A stretch of 64,000 nt of DNA from Listeria monocytogenes (lineage in GTDB: Bacteria > Bacillota > Bacilli > Lactobacillales > Listeriaceae), in assembly GCF_900187225.1 (NCBI RefSeq), contig NZ_LT906436.1, forward strand, positions 806,001-870,000. Direction: 5' to 3'. The position numbers and the translations under genes were made by a program. Each line of letters begins with the position of its first letter. Position 1 is the first letter of the stretch. The notes under the pieces are model-generated. The model was not told the DNA's origin, ran no database searches, and saw only the letters and a list, made by a program, of their open reading frames with translations. Below, piece by piece: positions 1 through 8,640 of the stretch.

Positions 1-1
1 T

Positions 2-448
2 ACAGATACAGAAAATATTAGTGAACTATTAAAAACTTATTGGTCAATCCAGCGAATTTCAGCGGGATATGCCGATCAAAATGCAGCGAGTTTAGGATTA
101 ACCATTCAGCAACTTGCCATGATTAATGTGATTTACAGCACACCTGGTATTTCAGTGGCGGATTTAACGAAACGATTAATTATTACTGGAAGTTCGGCTG
201 CAGCTAATGTTGACGGGTTAATTAGCCTAGGTTTAGTAGTGAAATTAAACAAAACAATTCCAAATGACAGCATGGATTTAACACTCAAGCTTTCGAAAAA
301 AGGAGAAGACTTATCAAAACGCTCTACTGCAAACGCTTTTATGTACAAAGCCATGATGAAAGTATTCGAAAACCTGACCGAAAACGAAATAGAAGAATTA
401 ATTCGTCTAAATAAAAAAGTCGAAACCTTACTGAAAAAGAGTAAATAA
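2..448 (+). CDS. MarR-family transcriptional regulator, 5' end outside window
   Basis: The reading frame is open from base 2 to the stop at 446-448, so the start codon lies before the window. The visible 148 residues hold a helical dimerisation segment followed by a winged helix-turn-helix (ISVADLTKRLIITGSSAAANV as recognition part, then a basic wing around KKGEDLSKRS) and a C-terminal helix ending in KKVETLLKKSK. This arrangement is typical of MarR regulators, which bind palindromic operators as dimers and often respond to small lipophilic or oxidising compounds. The first in-window ATG (119) would cut off the dimerisation helix, so it is not the true start. The target cannot be told from here. 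It ends in a terminator shared with the convergent permease gene. Confidence 0.75.
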   Translation, partial: TDTENISELLKTYWSIQRISAGYADQNAASLGLTIQQLAMINVIYSTPGISVADLTKRLIITGSSAAANVDGLISLGLVVKLNKTIPNDSMDLTLKLSKKGEDLSKRSTANAFMYKAMMKVFENLTENEIEELIRLNKKVETLLKKSK

Positions 449-503
449 AAACATCTCCTGTATCATTCAAGTAAAAATGAATGAACAAGAGATGTTTTTT
501 TAT
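447..503. terminator. Bidirectional intrinsic terminator
   Basis: A stem of aaaaacatctc-ctg pairs with caagagatgttttt around a loop of about 28 bases. It has a T run on the + side and an A run on the other side, so it can serve both the MarR gene and the convergent permease gene, whose stop codon it overlaps. Confidence 0.75.
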
Positions 504-1960
504 TTTTGATCAAATTTGCAGTCTTCCAGTGGAATAACTTTAGTTTTATTTGTAAATTTAAAAGATAGCCAAAAAACTAGGAAAATGGGAAGACCGATAT
601 ACGAAATGCCGATTTTTTGCCACCAAGCCGGATTCGTAAATTCTGGTTTTAAAAATGCCGCGTAATCTTGACCGACAATGACTAAAATACATAAAACAAG
701 TGCTAAAATAGGTCCGAATGGGAAAAATTTCGCTTTATATTTTAGTTCACTTAAGTCATGCCCTTGTTTGATAAATGCTTTTCGGAAACGGTAATGACTG
801 ATAGCGATGCCGACCCAAGCGATAAATCCAGTTAAACCAGAGGCAGAAAGTAACCACGTATAAATTACTGTGCCATTTTCTGTTAGCGTTGTAATGAATG
901 TCATGGCACCAACAATCGTCGTAACGATTAATGCTGCCATCGGAATACCACGACGGTTTACTTTTCCCAAGAATTTAGGTGCTTTTTTATCGCGAGCCAT
1001 CGCCCAAAGCATCCTTGTGGAAGCGTAAAGACCTGAATTACCAGCAGATAGAACAGAAGTCAGGATAACCGCATTCATTACGGAAGCCGCAAATGCAAGA
1101 CCAGCTTTTTCAAACACGAGTGTAAATGGACTAATTGCCACATCTGTTGCCTCGGCACTAAGTAAATTCGGGTTAGTATAAGGAATAATCATCCCAATAA
1201 TGAAAATCGCAAAAATATAAAATAACAAAATCCGCCAGAACACTTGCTTAATTGCTTTTGGCACACTGGTCTCTGGAGTGGCACTTTCACCAGCCGCAAT
1301 ACCAACCATTTCTGTACCTTGGAAAGAAAATCCAGCAATCAAGAAGGTACCTAAGATGGCAAAAAATCCACCTTTAAACGGAGCATCGCCAGCTGTAAAG
1401 TTAGAAAAGCCGATAACTTCGCCGCCAAGAATTCCGACAATAGTAAGCACGCCGACGATAAGGAAAATAATAACGGTGGCCACTTTAATAATCGAAAACC
1501 AATATTCTGATTCTCCGTAAGCTTTTACCGAAAGCGCATTTAAGCCAAAAATCAAAATTAAGAAAATCGCGCTCCATAGCCAAGCAGGAGTATTCGGTAG
1601 CCAAAATTGAACGATAATTGCAGCAGTGGAAATATCAACCGCAAGTGTAATGGCCCAGTTAAACCAATAATTCCAACCAAGTGCAAACCCGAAAGCTGGG
1701 TCAACAAATCGACTAGCATACGTACTAAATGAACCAGATACAGGCATGTAAGTAGCCATTTCGCCTAAACTTGTCATTAAAAAGTACACCATAATCCCGA
1801 TTGCAACATAAGCAACCAACGCGCCACCAGGTCCGGCAGTATGAATCGCATTACCACTTGCTAAAAATAATCCCGTCCCGATCGAACCACCAATGGCAAT
1901 CATGGACAAATGCCTTGTTTTTAAGTCACGACGAATCTCGCCATGTGTTTCTTTTTTCAC
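500..1960 (-). CDS. lysP: Lysine-specific amino acid permease (APC family)
   Basis: This 486-residue polytopic protein should import lysine across the cytoplasmic membrane by proton symport. It has the amino acid permease N-terminal signature (TRHLSMIAIGGSIGTGLF) before the first of about twelve hydrophobic segments, and the length is normal for the LysP/YvsH group. The start is GTG at 1958-1960, with AAAGGGAG about 9 bases upstream. Substrate assignment rests mainly on the lysine riboswitch directly upstream on the same strand (about 2045-2250) with its terminator hairpin at 1996-2029. Expression should therefore fall when lysine is plentiful. The protein alone would only support a basic or general amino acid permease. 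Confidence 0.85.
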   Translation of the reverse strand: MKKETHGEIRRDLKTRHLSMIAIGGSIGTGLFLASGNAIHTAGPGGALVAYVAIGIMVYFLMTSLGEMATYMPVSGSFSTYASRFVDPAFGFALGWNYWFNWAITLAVDISTAAIIVQFWLPNTPAWLWSAIFLILIFGLNALSVKAYGESEYWFSIIKVATVIIFLIVGVLTIVGILGGEVIGFSNFTAGDAPFKGGFFAILGTFLIAGFSFQGTEMVGIAAGESATPETSVPKAIKQVFWRILLFYIFAIFIIGMIIPYTNPNLLSAEATDVAISPFTLVFEKAGLAFAASVMNAVILTSVLSAGNSGLYASTRMLWAMARDKKAPKFLGKVNRRGIPMAALIVTTIVGAMTFITTLTENGTVIYTWLLSASGLTGFIAWVGIAISHYRFRKAFIKQGHDLSELKYKAKFFPFGPILALVLCILVIVGQDYAAFLKPEFTNPAWWQKIGISYIGLPIFLVFWLSFKFTNKTKVIPLEDCKFDQK

Positions 1961-1995
1961 TATAAATCTCCCTTTCTATTATCAGAGGAAGTGCG

Positions 1996-2029
1996 CAAAA
2001 ACAGCCAATCTGCAAGAAATTGGCTGTTA
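1996..2029 (-). terminator. Riboswitch expression-platform terminator
   Basis: A perfect 10-bp stem (attggctgtt with aacagccaat) around a short loop is followed on the minus strand by TTTTT, just before the permease start. It is placed to be the ligand-controlled terminator of the lysine riboswitch. Confidence 0.85.
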
Positions 2030-2039
2030 CGTATTTTAC

Positions 2040-2255
2040 CAACATCATTTTGTCAGATAGCACACCTATAAGAAATTTCGACAAATTCTTATAGCAGTCC
2101 AGCCCCTTTAGGAAACTGTCCCAACAACTATTTCTAAACAAAGAGAAAATAGTCACTTCGGCGATCAACCTGTTCATTCTTTGTCGTCGGCGTCTTTGTT
2201 TCGCCTCGAAAAAATTACTAGTGCATCTCGCAACCTCTACCTCACCATTTGGATG
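2040..2255 (-). ncRNA. Lysine riboswitch (L-box)
   Basis: Read on the minus strand, the leader carries the conserved L-box blocks in order: GAGGTAGAGGTTGCG, then AGTA, GAAGTGA, GTTGGGACAGTTTCC, GGGGCTGGACTGCTATA and a hairpin GACTGCTATAAG/CTTATAGG. These define the five-way-junction lysine aptamer. It lies between the photoreceptor gene and the permease gene, both on this strand, so its terminator can also end transcripts coming from the photoreceptor gene. An 83-residue open frame across it is spurious. Exact ends are approximate. Confidence 0.92.
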
Positions 2256-2315
2256 AGGGTTTATATTTGATTATTTACCCATAATAACGGAAAACGGGCT
2301 ATTTTGCAATATCTT

Positions 2316-3077
2316 TTAGTAAAATTGTAATGCTTCTTTGATTGTGCTGTAAGTAGTTAAGCTGGCTAGGTTTTCTTCGTAGCGAATTAATGTCATGGCG
2401 AATTTTGGCGAAATTCCGGTGATGATAAGTTCTACGCCAGTTAATTTCATAAATCCGTGGAACTTTACAAGATTCATTACTGCATCTTCATTAAATTCGG
2501 CTAAACCAGAAAGATCCATAATCAAATAATCTTCTTTGCCGTGATCCATGTATTCACTCACATATTCAGACATATGCTGAAAACGGTCGTGTGTTAGCGA
2601 GCCTATCAGTGGTAATACACAAATATTTTCTTTAATCGGAACAATTGGCGTGGAAAGTTTCTCGATTTCGGTTAATGATTTCTCGAGTTCCAGCTGATAG
2701 TCGTGCTCTGTTGTCACATCTTTTTGAATGCCGACAAAATACAAATGTTCATGATCATCGTAAATCGGTTCAATCGTAAGTTCATTCATAAAAGAAGTTC
2801 CATCTTTTCGGTAATTTTTTAGTAAAACATTCGCAGTTGATTTTTCGTTAATGGCATGACGGATTTTTGCAACTTCTTCTTTGTCAGTATCGTCTCCTTG
2901 TAAAAAGTGACAATTGGAGCCAAGTGCTTCTTCTTTAGCATAGCCGGTAATATTTTCAAAACCAGTGTTAACAAAAATAATTGGATTATCTTTTTGCTCA
3001 GGATCCGTGATAATTACTCCTACACTAGACAAATTTAATGCTTTTAAAATAACATCGAATTGTGGATAAGCGGTCAT
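2316..3077 (-). CDS. LOV-STAS blue-light photoreceptor
   Basis: A 253-residue cytoplasmic protein with an N-terminal LOV (PAS) domain at about residues 5-110, a linker helix, and a STAS domain at about 150-250. It is the Listeria counterpart of Bacillus YtvA, which feeds blue light into the SigB stressosome. The flavin-adduct cysteine is Cys56 within GSNCHFLQG. The usual LOV motif is GxNCRFLQ, so the conserved Arg is His57 here. The start at 3077 is chosen over an in-frame ATG 16 codons upstream because GGGGGAG sits at the right distance and because it puts the cysteine at position 56, matching what I recall of Lmo0799. Downstream on the same strand are the lysine riboswitch and lysP. Confidence 0.93.
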   Translation of the reverse strand: MTAYPQFDVILKALNLSSVGVIITDPEQKDNPIIFVNTGFENITGYAKEEALGSNCHFLQGDDTDKEEVAKIRHAINEKSTANVLLKNYRKDGTSFMNELTIEPIYDDHEHLYFVGIQKDVTTEHDYQLELEKSLTEIEKLSTPIVPIKENICVLPLIGSLTHDRFQHMSEYVSEYMDHGKEDYLIMDLSGLAEFNEDAVMNLVKFHGFMKLTGVELIITGISPKFAMTLIRYEENLASLTTYSTIKEALQFY

Positions 3078-3229
3078 CTGCGTGTTTCTCCCCCTTTGTA
3101 AATACATTCCTATCATACCACGCAAATGAACGAAAACCCAATGTCTAATTTGTGAATTTAATCGTATGTGAGCAGTGCGGAAGGAAAGCTGGAAGTATGA
3201 GTGTATAATGGAGTTAGAGGTGATAAGTT

Positions 3230-3580
3230 ATGTATATAACATTTACAGATAGCGCTAAAAATCGGCTTGCTGCACTACGGTCGAATTTAGAAGGGCGGCT
3301 ACATTTGTATTATGATACAGAAGGCTGTTCTTGCGAAAATAGTGGTATTTTCACATTGCGACTGGTAGAAGAGAAAACAGCGGAAGATGACGAAATTCAA
3401 TCAAACATTGGTCCAGTGCTAATTAAACGATGGACAGAAATGTTTTTAGAAGAAGCATTAACTATCGATTATAACGAAACGGAAAAAACAATGATTCTAA
3501 AAAGTGATGGTCAGTATTATAATCGTAATTTATTGCTTGTAACGGATAAAGATGAAGTGATTAGCTGTCCGATTAGTTAA
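3230..3580 (+). CDS. HesB/IscA-like (YqkB-type) iron-sulfur biosynthesis domain protein
   Basis: A 116-residue protein with the Fe-S_biosyn fold. It opens with the typical beta strand and helix (YITFTDSAKNRLAAL), then GRLHLYYDTEGCSCENSG, and ends DKDEVISCPIS. A-type carriers use three cysteines of C-x-n-CxC form to hold a cluster. Here only CSC near residue 35 and one Cys near the C-terminus remain, so cluster carriage is uncertain, as in the YqkB/YneR branch. The start has a GAGGTGATAAGTT ribosome binding region. It is a single-gene unit closed by a strong terminator at 3592-3624. Confidence 0.75.
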   Translation: MYITFTDSAKNRLAALRSNLEGRLHLYYDTEGCSCENSGIFTLRLVEEKTAEDDEIQSNIGPVLIKRWTEMFLEEALTIDYNETEKTMILKSDGQYYNRNLLLVTDKDEVISCPIS

Positions 3581-3591
3581 TGAAAATGTCT

Positions 3592-3624
3592 AAAGCTTAC
3601 AGATTATATCTGTAAGCTTTTTTG
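3592..3624 (+). terminator. Intrinsic terminator
   Basis: A perfect 12-bp stem aaagcttacaga/tctgtaagcttt with a 5-base loop is followed by TTTTTT. Confidence 0.9.
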
Positions 3625-3731
3625 TCGGTTTTTTGCCATAGTTTAGCAGTGGATACTCTTAGTTTGGGAAAAAAACTTTTTCTTAAACATGTATTATAAG
3701 TATAGAGGTAAAACATAAAGGAGTTAACTGA

Positions 3732-5633
3732 ATGAAAAAATTATGCACCGTAATATTATTTTTGACTTTGTTATTAAATGGCCTTGTTCCGAATGCGCAT
3801 GCGAAGACTGAATCACCATCAGCTGATAATAATTTACAAGTAGCACCACCAGCTGCAATTAAAGATGTTTTTCCAGATCCTGCCATGGCTAATGAAGTTT
3901 TAAAATCATTGAATCTTAAAAAATTAAATAAAAAAAGCACTAGTGATACAGTAACGCAAACTGAATTAAATAGTCTTACTGGATCTTTTCAAGCAATTAA
4001 TAAAGGAATAAAATCAATAGAAGGTGTGGAGTATCTTCAAAATATAACTGAACTAGATGTAGAGAAAAACCAAATAACAGATATAGCACCAGTTGCAAAT
4101 CTTAAGAAATTGACCACATTGCTAATTAATACTAATCAAATAACAGATATATCACCAGTGGCTGATTTAGCTAATTTAACTACTTTCTATTGCGGAAATA
4201 ACCCTATAAGCGATATTAGTGCTGTTCAAAATCTCACTAAATTGTCTATTTTTAATTGTTACACAGCTAATGTAGAAGATATTAGTCCTGTTAAGAATCT
4301 TGTTAATCTAAAAACATTAAGTTTAGGAAGTAACAACATACATGATATTAGTGATATAGAAAAATTAACTGCTCTAGAATATCTTAGTTTTAGTAATAAT
4401 CCAGTAGAAAATCCAGAAGTTATCGGTAACTTAACAAACTTAAATACATTATGGTTATATAATGCACAGATTAGAAATATTGATTTCACAGCAAATTTAC
4501 CTAAATTAAAAAGCGTTTATTTGTATAATAATCAAATTAGTAACATTAGTGAAGTGAGTAATTGGGCAAATATTGAGTATTTAGAACTGAATAACAATCA
4601 GATCACAGATATAACTCCAGTAGCCAATCTAACTACGCTTAAGACACTAAAGTTAAATGACCAAATTATTACTAATCGAGAAATACCTTTTCAAAAAAAT
4701 ATTTCCATTGAAAATAAAGTAATGGATAATTTTGGTAACATAGTAACACCAAATAATATTAGTGATAATGGAACGTATAATAGCCCTACTTTATCATGGA
4801 ATTTAAACGAAACAAAAGACAATCTTTCTTATGACTTTACTACAAAAATAACGATTTTAAATATAAATGCGACTTATTCAGGAACAGTAATCCAGCCATT
4901 AACAAAAGACAGTACTCGGCCGATAATTACAGCAGATGAAAAAGTCAGCTATCCAGAGGGAACAACGAAAACGACTACCGAATTTTTAATAGATATTCAT
5001 GCGACAACGGATGATGGTAGCCCGATTGAAGTCGATTTAAATGCGGTAGATTTTGGTACAGCAGGAAATGAGGCAACACCAGTAGACGTCACTATTATTA
5101 TTACATCAGTAGATACAAGTAAACCTGTCATTACAGCAGATGAAAAAGTCAGCTATCCAGAGGGAACAACAAAAACGGCTGCCGAATTTTTAACAGATAT
5201 TCATGCGACAACGGATGATGGTAGCCCGATTGAAGTCGATTTAAATGCGGTAGATTTTGGTACAGCAGGGAGTTATACGGTGACACTAACTGCAGTAGAT
5301 ACGGCAGGAAACGAGGCAACACCAATACAAGTAACCATTATTATTACTAATTCGAAAAAAATAGATCCAATTATTCCAGTTGAACCGGGAGGGAATGATG
5401 TAAAACCAGAAAAGCCAAATGAAATAATTATTCTTCCAAAAGATTCGGAAATACCTTTATCCATTATTCCAAAAGATAATATCGAAAAAACAAATTCAAT
5501 CAATGTTATCAAAATGATAGAAACAAATGAAATAAAGAATAAAATGCTCCCTAAAACCGGAGACAAATTACCTCTTACAGTATTTTTAGGGATGCTTATT
5601 ACTTTAGCGGGTATTTCTTATCTTCGAAAATAA
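3732..5633 (+). CDS. Internalin-like LRR protein with LPXTG wall anchor
   Basis: A 633-residue secreted protein. Residues 1-25 form a Sec signal peptide ending NAHA. Next come the internalin cap (IKDVFPDPAMANEVLKSLN), about ten 22-residue leucine-rich repeats of the LxxLxxLxLxxNxIxDIxPVxN type (about 80-315), and an LRR-adjacent Ig-like region. Two bacterial Ig-like repeats beginning ITADEKVSYPEGTTKT follow (about 398-540). The end is a Pro/Lys-rich linker, the sortase A motif LPKTG at 606-610, a hydrophobic segment and YLRK. This is a wall-linked member of the internalin family, which often bind host proteins; no ligand is evident. The first Ig-like repeat lacks 13 residues present in the second. 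The N-terminal RBS is AAAGGAGTTAACTGA. It is monocistronic. Confidence 0.92.
   Translation: MKKLCTVILFLTLLLNGLVPNAHAKTESPSADNNLQVAPPAAIKDVFPDPAMANEVLKSLNLKKLNKKSTSDTVTQTELNSLTGSFQAINKGIKSIEGVEYLQNITELDVEKNQITDIAPVANLKKLTTLLINTNQITDISPVADLANLTTFYCGNNPISDISAVQNLTKLSIFNCYTANVEDISPVKNLVNLKTLSLGSNNIHDISDIEKLTALEYLSFSNNPVENPEVIGNLTNLNTLWLYNAQIRNIDFTANLPKLKSVYLYNNQISNISEVSNWANIEYLELNNNQITDITPVANLTTLKTLKLNDQIITNREIPFQKNISIENKVMDNFGNIVTPNNISDNGTYNSPTLSWNLNETKDNLSYDFTTKITILNINATYSGTVIQPLTKDSTRPIITADEKVSYPEGTTKTTTEFLIDIHATTDDGSPIEVDLNAVDFGTAGNEATPVDVTIIITSVDTSKPVITADEKVSYPEGTTKTAAEFLTDIHATTDDGSPIEVDLNAVDFGTAGSYTVTLTAVDTAGNEATPIQVTIIITNSKKIDPIIPVEPGGNDVKPEKPNEIIILPKDSEIPLSIIPKDNIEKTNSINVIKMIETNEIKNKMLPKTGDKLPLTVFLGMLITLAGISYLRK
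4929..5343 (+). repeat. Two tandem Ig-like repeats, first with a 39-bp deletion
   Basis: The block beginning acagcagatgaaaaagtcag at 4929 recurs at 5133 with near identity. The second copy contains a 39-bp segment (coding SYTVTLTAVDTAG) that the first lacks. The missing piece is bounded by short direct repeats, acagcagg and acggcagga. Confidence 0.85.
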
Positions 5634-5643
5634 CAATTTTTTT

Positions 5644-5676
5644 GCCTAGAATAAAAATTTATTCTAGGCTTTTTTA
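5644..5676 (+). terminator. Intrinsic terminator of the internalin gene
   Basis: Stem gcctagaat/attctaggc with an A/T loop is followed by TTTTTT. Confidence 0.88.
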
Positions 5677-5783
5677 TGAAAAATTCATGAGAAACTGGTG
5701 AAACTTTAGACATATAGTTACACTGTTCTCTATTTTGTAGTAACATGGAATAGGAAGTTTATACATATGGAAGGAGTGTCACC

Positions 5784-6422
5784 ATGGAACAACCATCAGT
5801 TGATGAGCTGAAGAACTGGCGAAATGTTATGCTTCTTCATCGTTTTGCGCTAGAAGAAGTGAATACGAAACTTAAAATATTGAATGAAGAATTTCAATTT
5901 ATTCATGATTATAATCCAATGGAACATTTGAAGTCACGTGTGAAATCACTCGAAAGTATTGGGGCGAAATTAGAAAAGAAAAAGGTTGATATTACCCCAG
6001 AAAATGCACTGAAATATGTGCACGACATTGCTGGAATTCGGATTACTTGTTCTTTTGTTACAGATATTTTTAGAATTCACGAAATGCTTGCAGGACAAAG
6101 TGATATCACTATTAAACGAGTAAAAGACTATGTAACAAATCCAAAACCTAATGGCTACCGGAGTTTACATTTACTCTGCGAAGTTCCTGTTTTCCTGACA
6201 AATCGTTCAGAGGTAATGACAGTGGAAATTCAAATTCGGACGGTCGCAATGGATTTTTGGGCGAGTTTGGAGCATAAAATTTATTATAAATATCAACAAG
6301 AAGCTCCTGTTGAGTTAGTTAATGAATTACAAGATGCCGCACGAATTATCACCCATTTAGATGAAAAAATGAAAAACTTAAATGATCAAATTGATAAATA
6401 TAAAAAAGAAAAAGAAAATTAA
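5784..6422 (+). CDS. relP: Small alarmone synthetase RelP
   Basis: A 212-residue cytoplasmic (p)ppGpp synthetase that transfers pyrophosphate from ATP to GDP or GTP. It has only the RelA/SpoT synthetase domain and no hydrolase, TGS or ACT domains. Synthetase motifs seen are KSRVKSLESI, HDIAGIRI, NPKPNGYRSLHL and VEIQIRTVAMDFWASLEHK, followed by a C-terminal helix for oligomerisation. The N-terminal part (LHRFALEEVNTKLKILNEEF) and the NPKPNGYRS loop resemble Bacillus YwaC (RelP) rather than YjbM (RelQ). RBS GGAAGGAGTGTCACC. It is flanked by terminators, so it is transcribed alone. RelP enzymes in related species are induced by envelope stress; no such operator is certain here. Confidence 0.9.
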   Translation: MEQPSVDELKNWRNVMLLHRFALEEVNTKLKILNEEFQFIHDYNPMEHLKSRVKSLESIGAKLEKKKVDITPENALKYVHDIAGIRITCSFVTDIFRIHEMLAGQSDITIKRVKDYVTNPKPNGYRSLHLLCEVPVFLTNRSEVMTVEIQIRTVAMDFWASLEHKIYYKYQQEAPVELVNELQDAARIITHLDEKMKNLNDQIDKYKKEKEN

Positions 6423-6432
6423 TCTAATATGG

Positions 6433-6481
6433 AGCTTTATTTCTTTGCAAGTGAGATGGATGCAAAGAAATAAAGCTGTTT
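6433..6481 (+). terminator. Intrinsic terminator of relP
   Basis: A long stem, agctttatttctttgca pairing with tgcaaagaaataaagct around an 11-base loop, is followed by gtttta. Confidence 0.85.
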
Positions 6482-6549
6482 TATATTTGCGAGATAGTTT
6501 ATTTTGCTTCATAATAATATAGGAGAAAAATGAAAGGGGACGATACATA

Positions 6550-8598
6550 TTGGAGATATTTTTATATGTTTTAGCATTACTTGTAGCCATCTTTATTTCT
6601 AATTTACTCAACCGGTTTGTTCCCTTTGTTTCGGTACCGCTGATCCAAATTGGTCTTGGTGTATTAATTGCCATTATGCCGATTACGTTTAATTTGCAAT
6701 TAAACCCAGAACTTTTTCTAGTCATGTTTATTGCGCCTTTGCTATTTAATGATGGCAGGCAGACTGATAAAGCAGCTCTTTGGGGTATGCGAATGCCGAT
6801 TTTAGTATTAGCGCTCGGACTGGTGTTTGCAACGGTTGTCGTGATTGGGTATTTTGTTCACTGGATGATTCCGACGATTCCACTAGCAGCTGCTTTTGCC
6901 TTAGCAGCAGCTCTTGCGCCAACGGATGCTGTAGCAGTTAGTTCTCTTTCTGGGCGGATTAATTTACCCAAACGGATTATGAATTTGCTTGAAGGTGAGG
7001 CATTAATTAATGATGCGTCAGGACTAGTTGCCTTCCAGTTCGCGATTGCAGCTATGGTAACCGGCGTGTTCAGTTTAATGGATGCGAGTATTAGCTTTTT
7101 TGTTATAGCTATTGGTGGTATTTTAGTCGGACTTATTTTGAGTTGGTTAAAATTCCGATTGTTAAAATGGGTTCGCGGCCTTGGAATGGAAGATGTTACG
7201 TTTCATATGCTTATCCAAATTTTGACACCATTTATTATTTATTTAGCAGCGGAAGAAATACATGTTTCTGGGATTTTAGCGGTTGTTGCAGCTGGAATTA
7301 TGCACTCAATGGAACAAAAGAAAATGGATCCTCAGTTAGTGAAATTAAATGTGGTTTCGCAGAGCACTTGGTCGGTTATCATTTTTGTTTTAAATGGCTT
7401 AGTATTTTTATTATTAGGAACACAACTTCCTGCGATTACAGAAGTAGTGTGGAATGATTCTGGAAGTAGTAATTTACAAGTAATGGCTTACATTTTGTCT
7501 ATCACGGCAGCCTTAATTTTACTGCGCTTTATATGGGTATACATATCGTGGAGCATCGGCGCGAAGCAAAGACAGAAACAAAATAAAAAAACACAACTAC
7601 CTAAATTTAGACCGGTTGTACTTACATCGCTTTCTGGTGTTCGCGGGGCAGTTACACTTGCCAGTGCGCTCGCAATTCCATTTTTCTTAGATGACGGATC
7701 ACTATTTCCGCAGCGCTCACTAATTATTTTTATTGCATCCGGTGTTATTCTTTGTACATTAGTGATTGCGACATTTATTTTACCGTTACTTGCCAAAAGT
7801 GAAGAAGTGACAACGGAAGATGAACGAGCTGAAATTGCAACGCGGATTCGAATCCTGAGAAACGTGATTAGAGAATTAAAAGAGCAGACGCTACCTGAAA
7901 CGAAAGCAGCAACGGATGAAGTAATTGAAGATTATCGCAAAAGAATTTACGATTTACAGCAAAATAATAGTTCGAATCGAGGCATGGATGAAAGAGAACG
8001 TGCGAAACGATTAGAAATCATCCAGTGGGAACGTGAAAACACCCAAAAAATGACCGATGAAGGACGCATTGTTGCTACAGATAGTTATCGTTATCAACAC
8101 TATCTTAATATGATGGAACAAGCAATCAAACAACGCTTCCGGACAAAAGTAAAAACAGCATGGATGTTCCTTTATCGTCTAATAATGCTTGTCATTCACC
8201 CGAAAAAATGGGGTAGAATAACGCATAAAGTGAAAAAAGGTATTTCTAAAGACAGCGAACGATTCCAAGCAATTCGTCAATTACGAGAAGAAAATGAAAT
8301 ACTCATTATTTCTAAACTCAAAGAACAATTAACGAAAGAAAATGCTGATGTTATTGGACCGCTAATTACCGAACATACTATTTTTCTAGAACGCGTAAGA
8401 AAAGAGCATAGTCCTCGAGGCAAGCGAGCAAAATTCGAACAGAAAAAACGCGAAGTCCAAGTGGTGGCTTTCCAATTAGAACGTGATATTATCCAAAATA
8501 TGTTTGAAAAAGGCGGAATCTCTAGAGATTTAGCACGAGACTTACGCCAGAATTTAAATATGATTGAAACGTATTTGTATGATGATTTTTTAGAATGA
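6550..8598 (+). CDS. CPA1-family Na+/H+ antiporter (NhaK-like)
   Basis: A 682-residue membrane protein. About twelve hydrophobic segments occupy residues 1-425. They contain the CPA1 ion-binding motif with Asn154-Asp155 in LINDASG and a preceding LAPTDAVAVSS. A hydrophilic helical domain of about 250 residues follows, rich in Glu, Arg and Lys, which suits a cytosolic regulatory tail as in Bacillus NhaK (YvgP). It should expel Na+ (or K+ or Li+) in exchange for protons and so serve pH and salt tolerance. The start is TTG at 6550, supported by AAAGGGGA about 9 bases upstream; no ATG fits. Monocistronic, with a shared terminator downstream. Confidence 0.88.
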   Translation: MEIFLYVLALLVAIFISNLLNRFVPFVSVPLIQIGLGVLIAIMPITFNLQLNPELFLVMFIAPLLFNDGRQTDKAALWGMRMPILVLALGLVFATVVVIGYFVHWMIPTIPLAAAFALAAALAPTDAVAVSSLSGRINLPKRIMNLLEGEALINDASGLVAFQFAIAAMVTGVFSLMDASISFFVIAIGGILVGLILSWLKFRLLKWVRGLGMEDVTFHMLIQILTPFIIYLAAEEIHVSGILAVVAAGIMHSMEQKKMDPQLVKLNVVSQSTWSVIIFVLNGLVFLLLGTQLPAITEVVWNDSGSSNLQVMAYILSITAALILLRFIWVYISWSIGAKQRQKQNKKTQLPKFRPVVLTSLSGVRGAVTLASALAIPFFLDDGSLFPQRSLIIFIASGVILCTLVIATFILPLLAKSEEVTTEDERAEIATRIRILRNVIRELKEQTLPETKAATDEVIEDYRKRIYDLQQNNSSNRGMDERERAKRLEIIQWERENTQKMTDEGRIVATDSYRYQHYLNMMEQAIKQRFRTKVKTAWMFLYRLIMLVIHPKKWGRITHKVKKGISKDSERFQAIRQLREENEILIISKLKEQLTKENADVIGPLITEHTIFLERVRKEHSPRGKRAKFEQKKREVQVVAFQLERDIIQNMFEKGGISRDLARDLRQNLNMIETYLYDDFLE

Positions 8599-8601
8599 CA
8601 A

Positions 8602-8640
8602 AAAGCCCTAAGAACATTGTCTTGTTCTTAGGGCTTTCTA
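8602..8640. terminator. Bidirectional intrinsic terminator
   Basis: A perfect 15-bp stem, aaagccctaagaaca with tgttcttagggcttt, lies between the antiporter and the convergent membrane-protein gene. Confidence 0.9.

Noticed and set aside
1926-2177. 83-codon minus-strand frame upstream of lysP
   Set aside because: It lies across the lysine riboswitch aptamer and its terminator; it has no RBS and its content is explained by the RNA.
3640-3672. SigB promoter upstream of the internalin-like gene
   Set aside because: GTTT and GGGAAA are present, but the gap of about 21 bases is too long for a SigB promoter.
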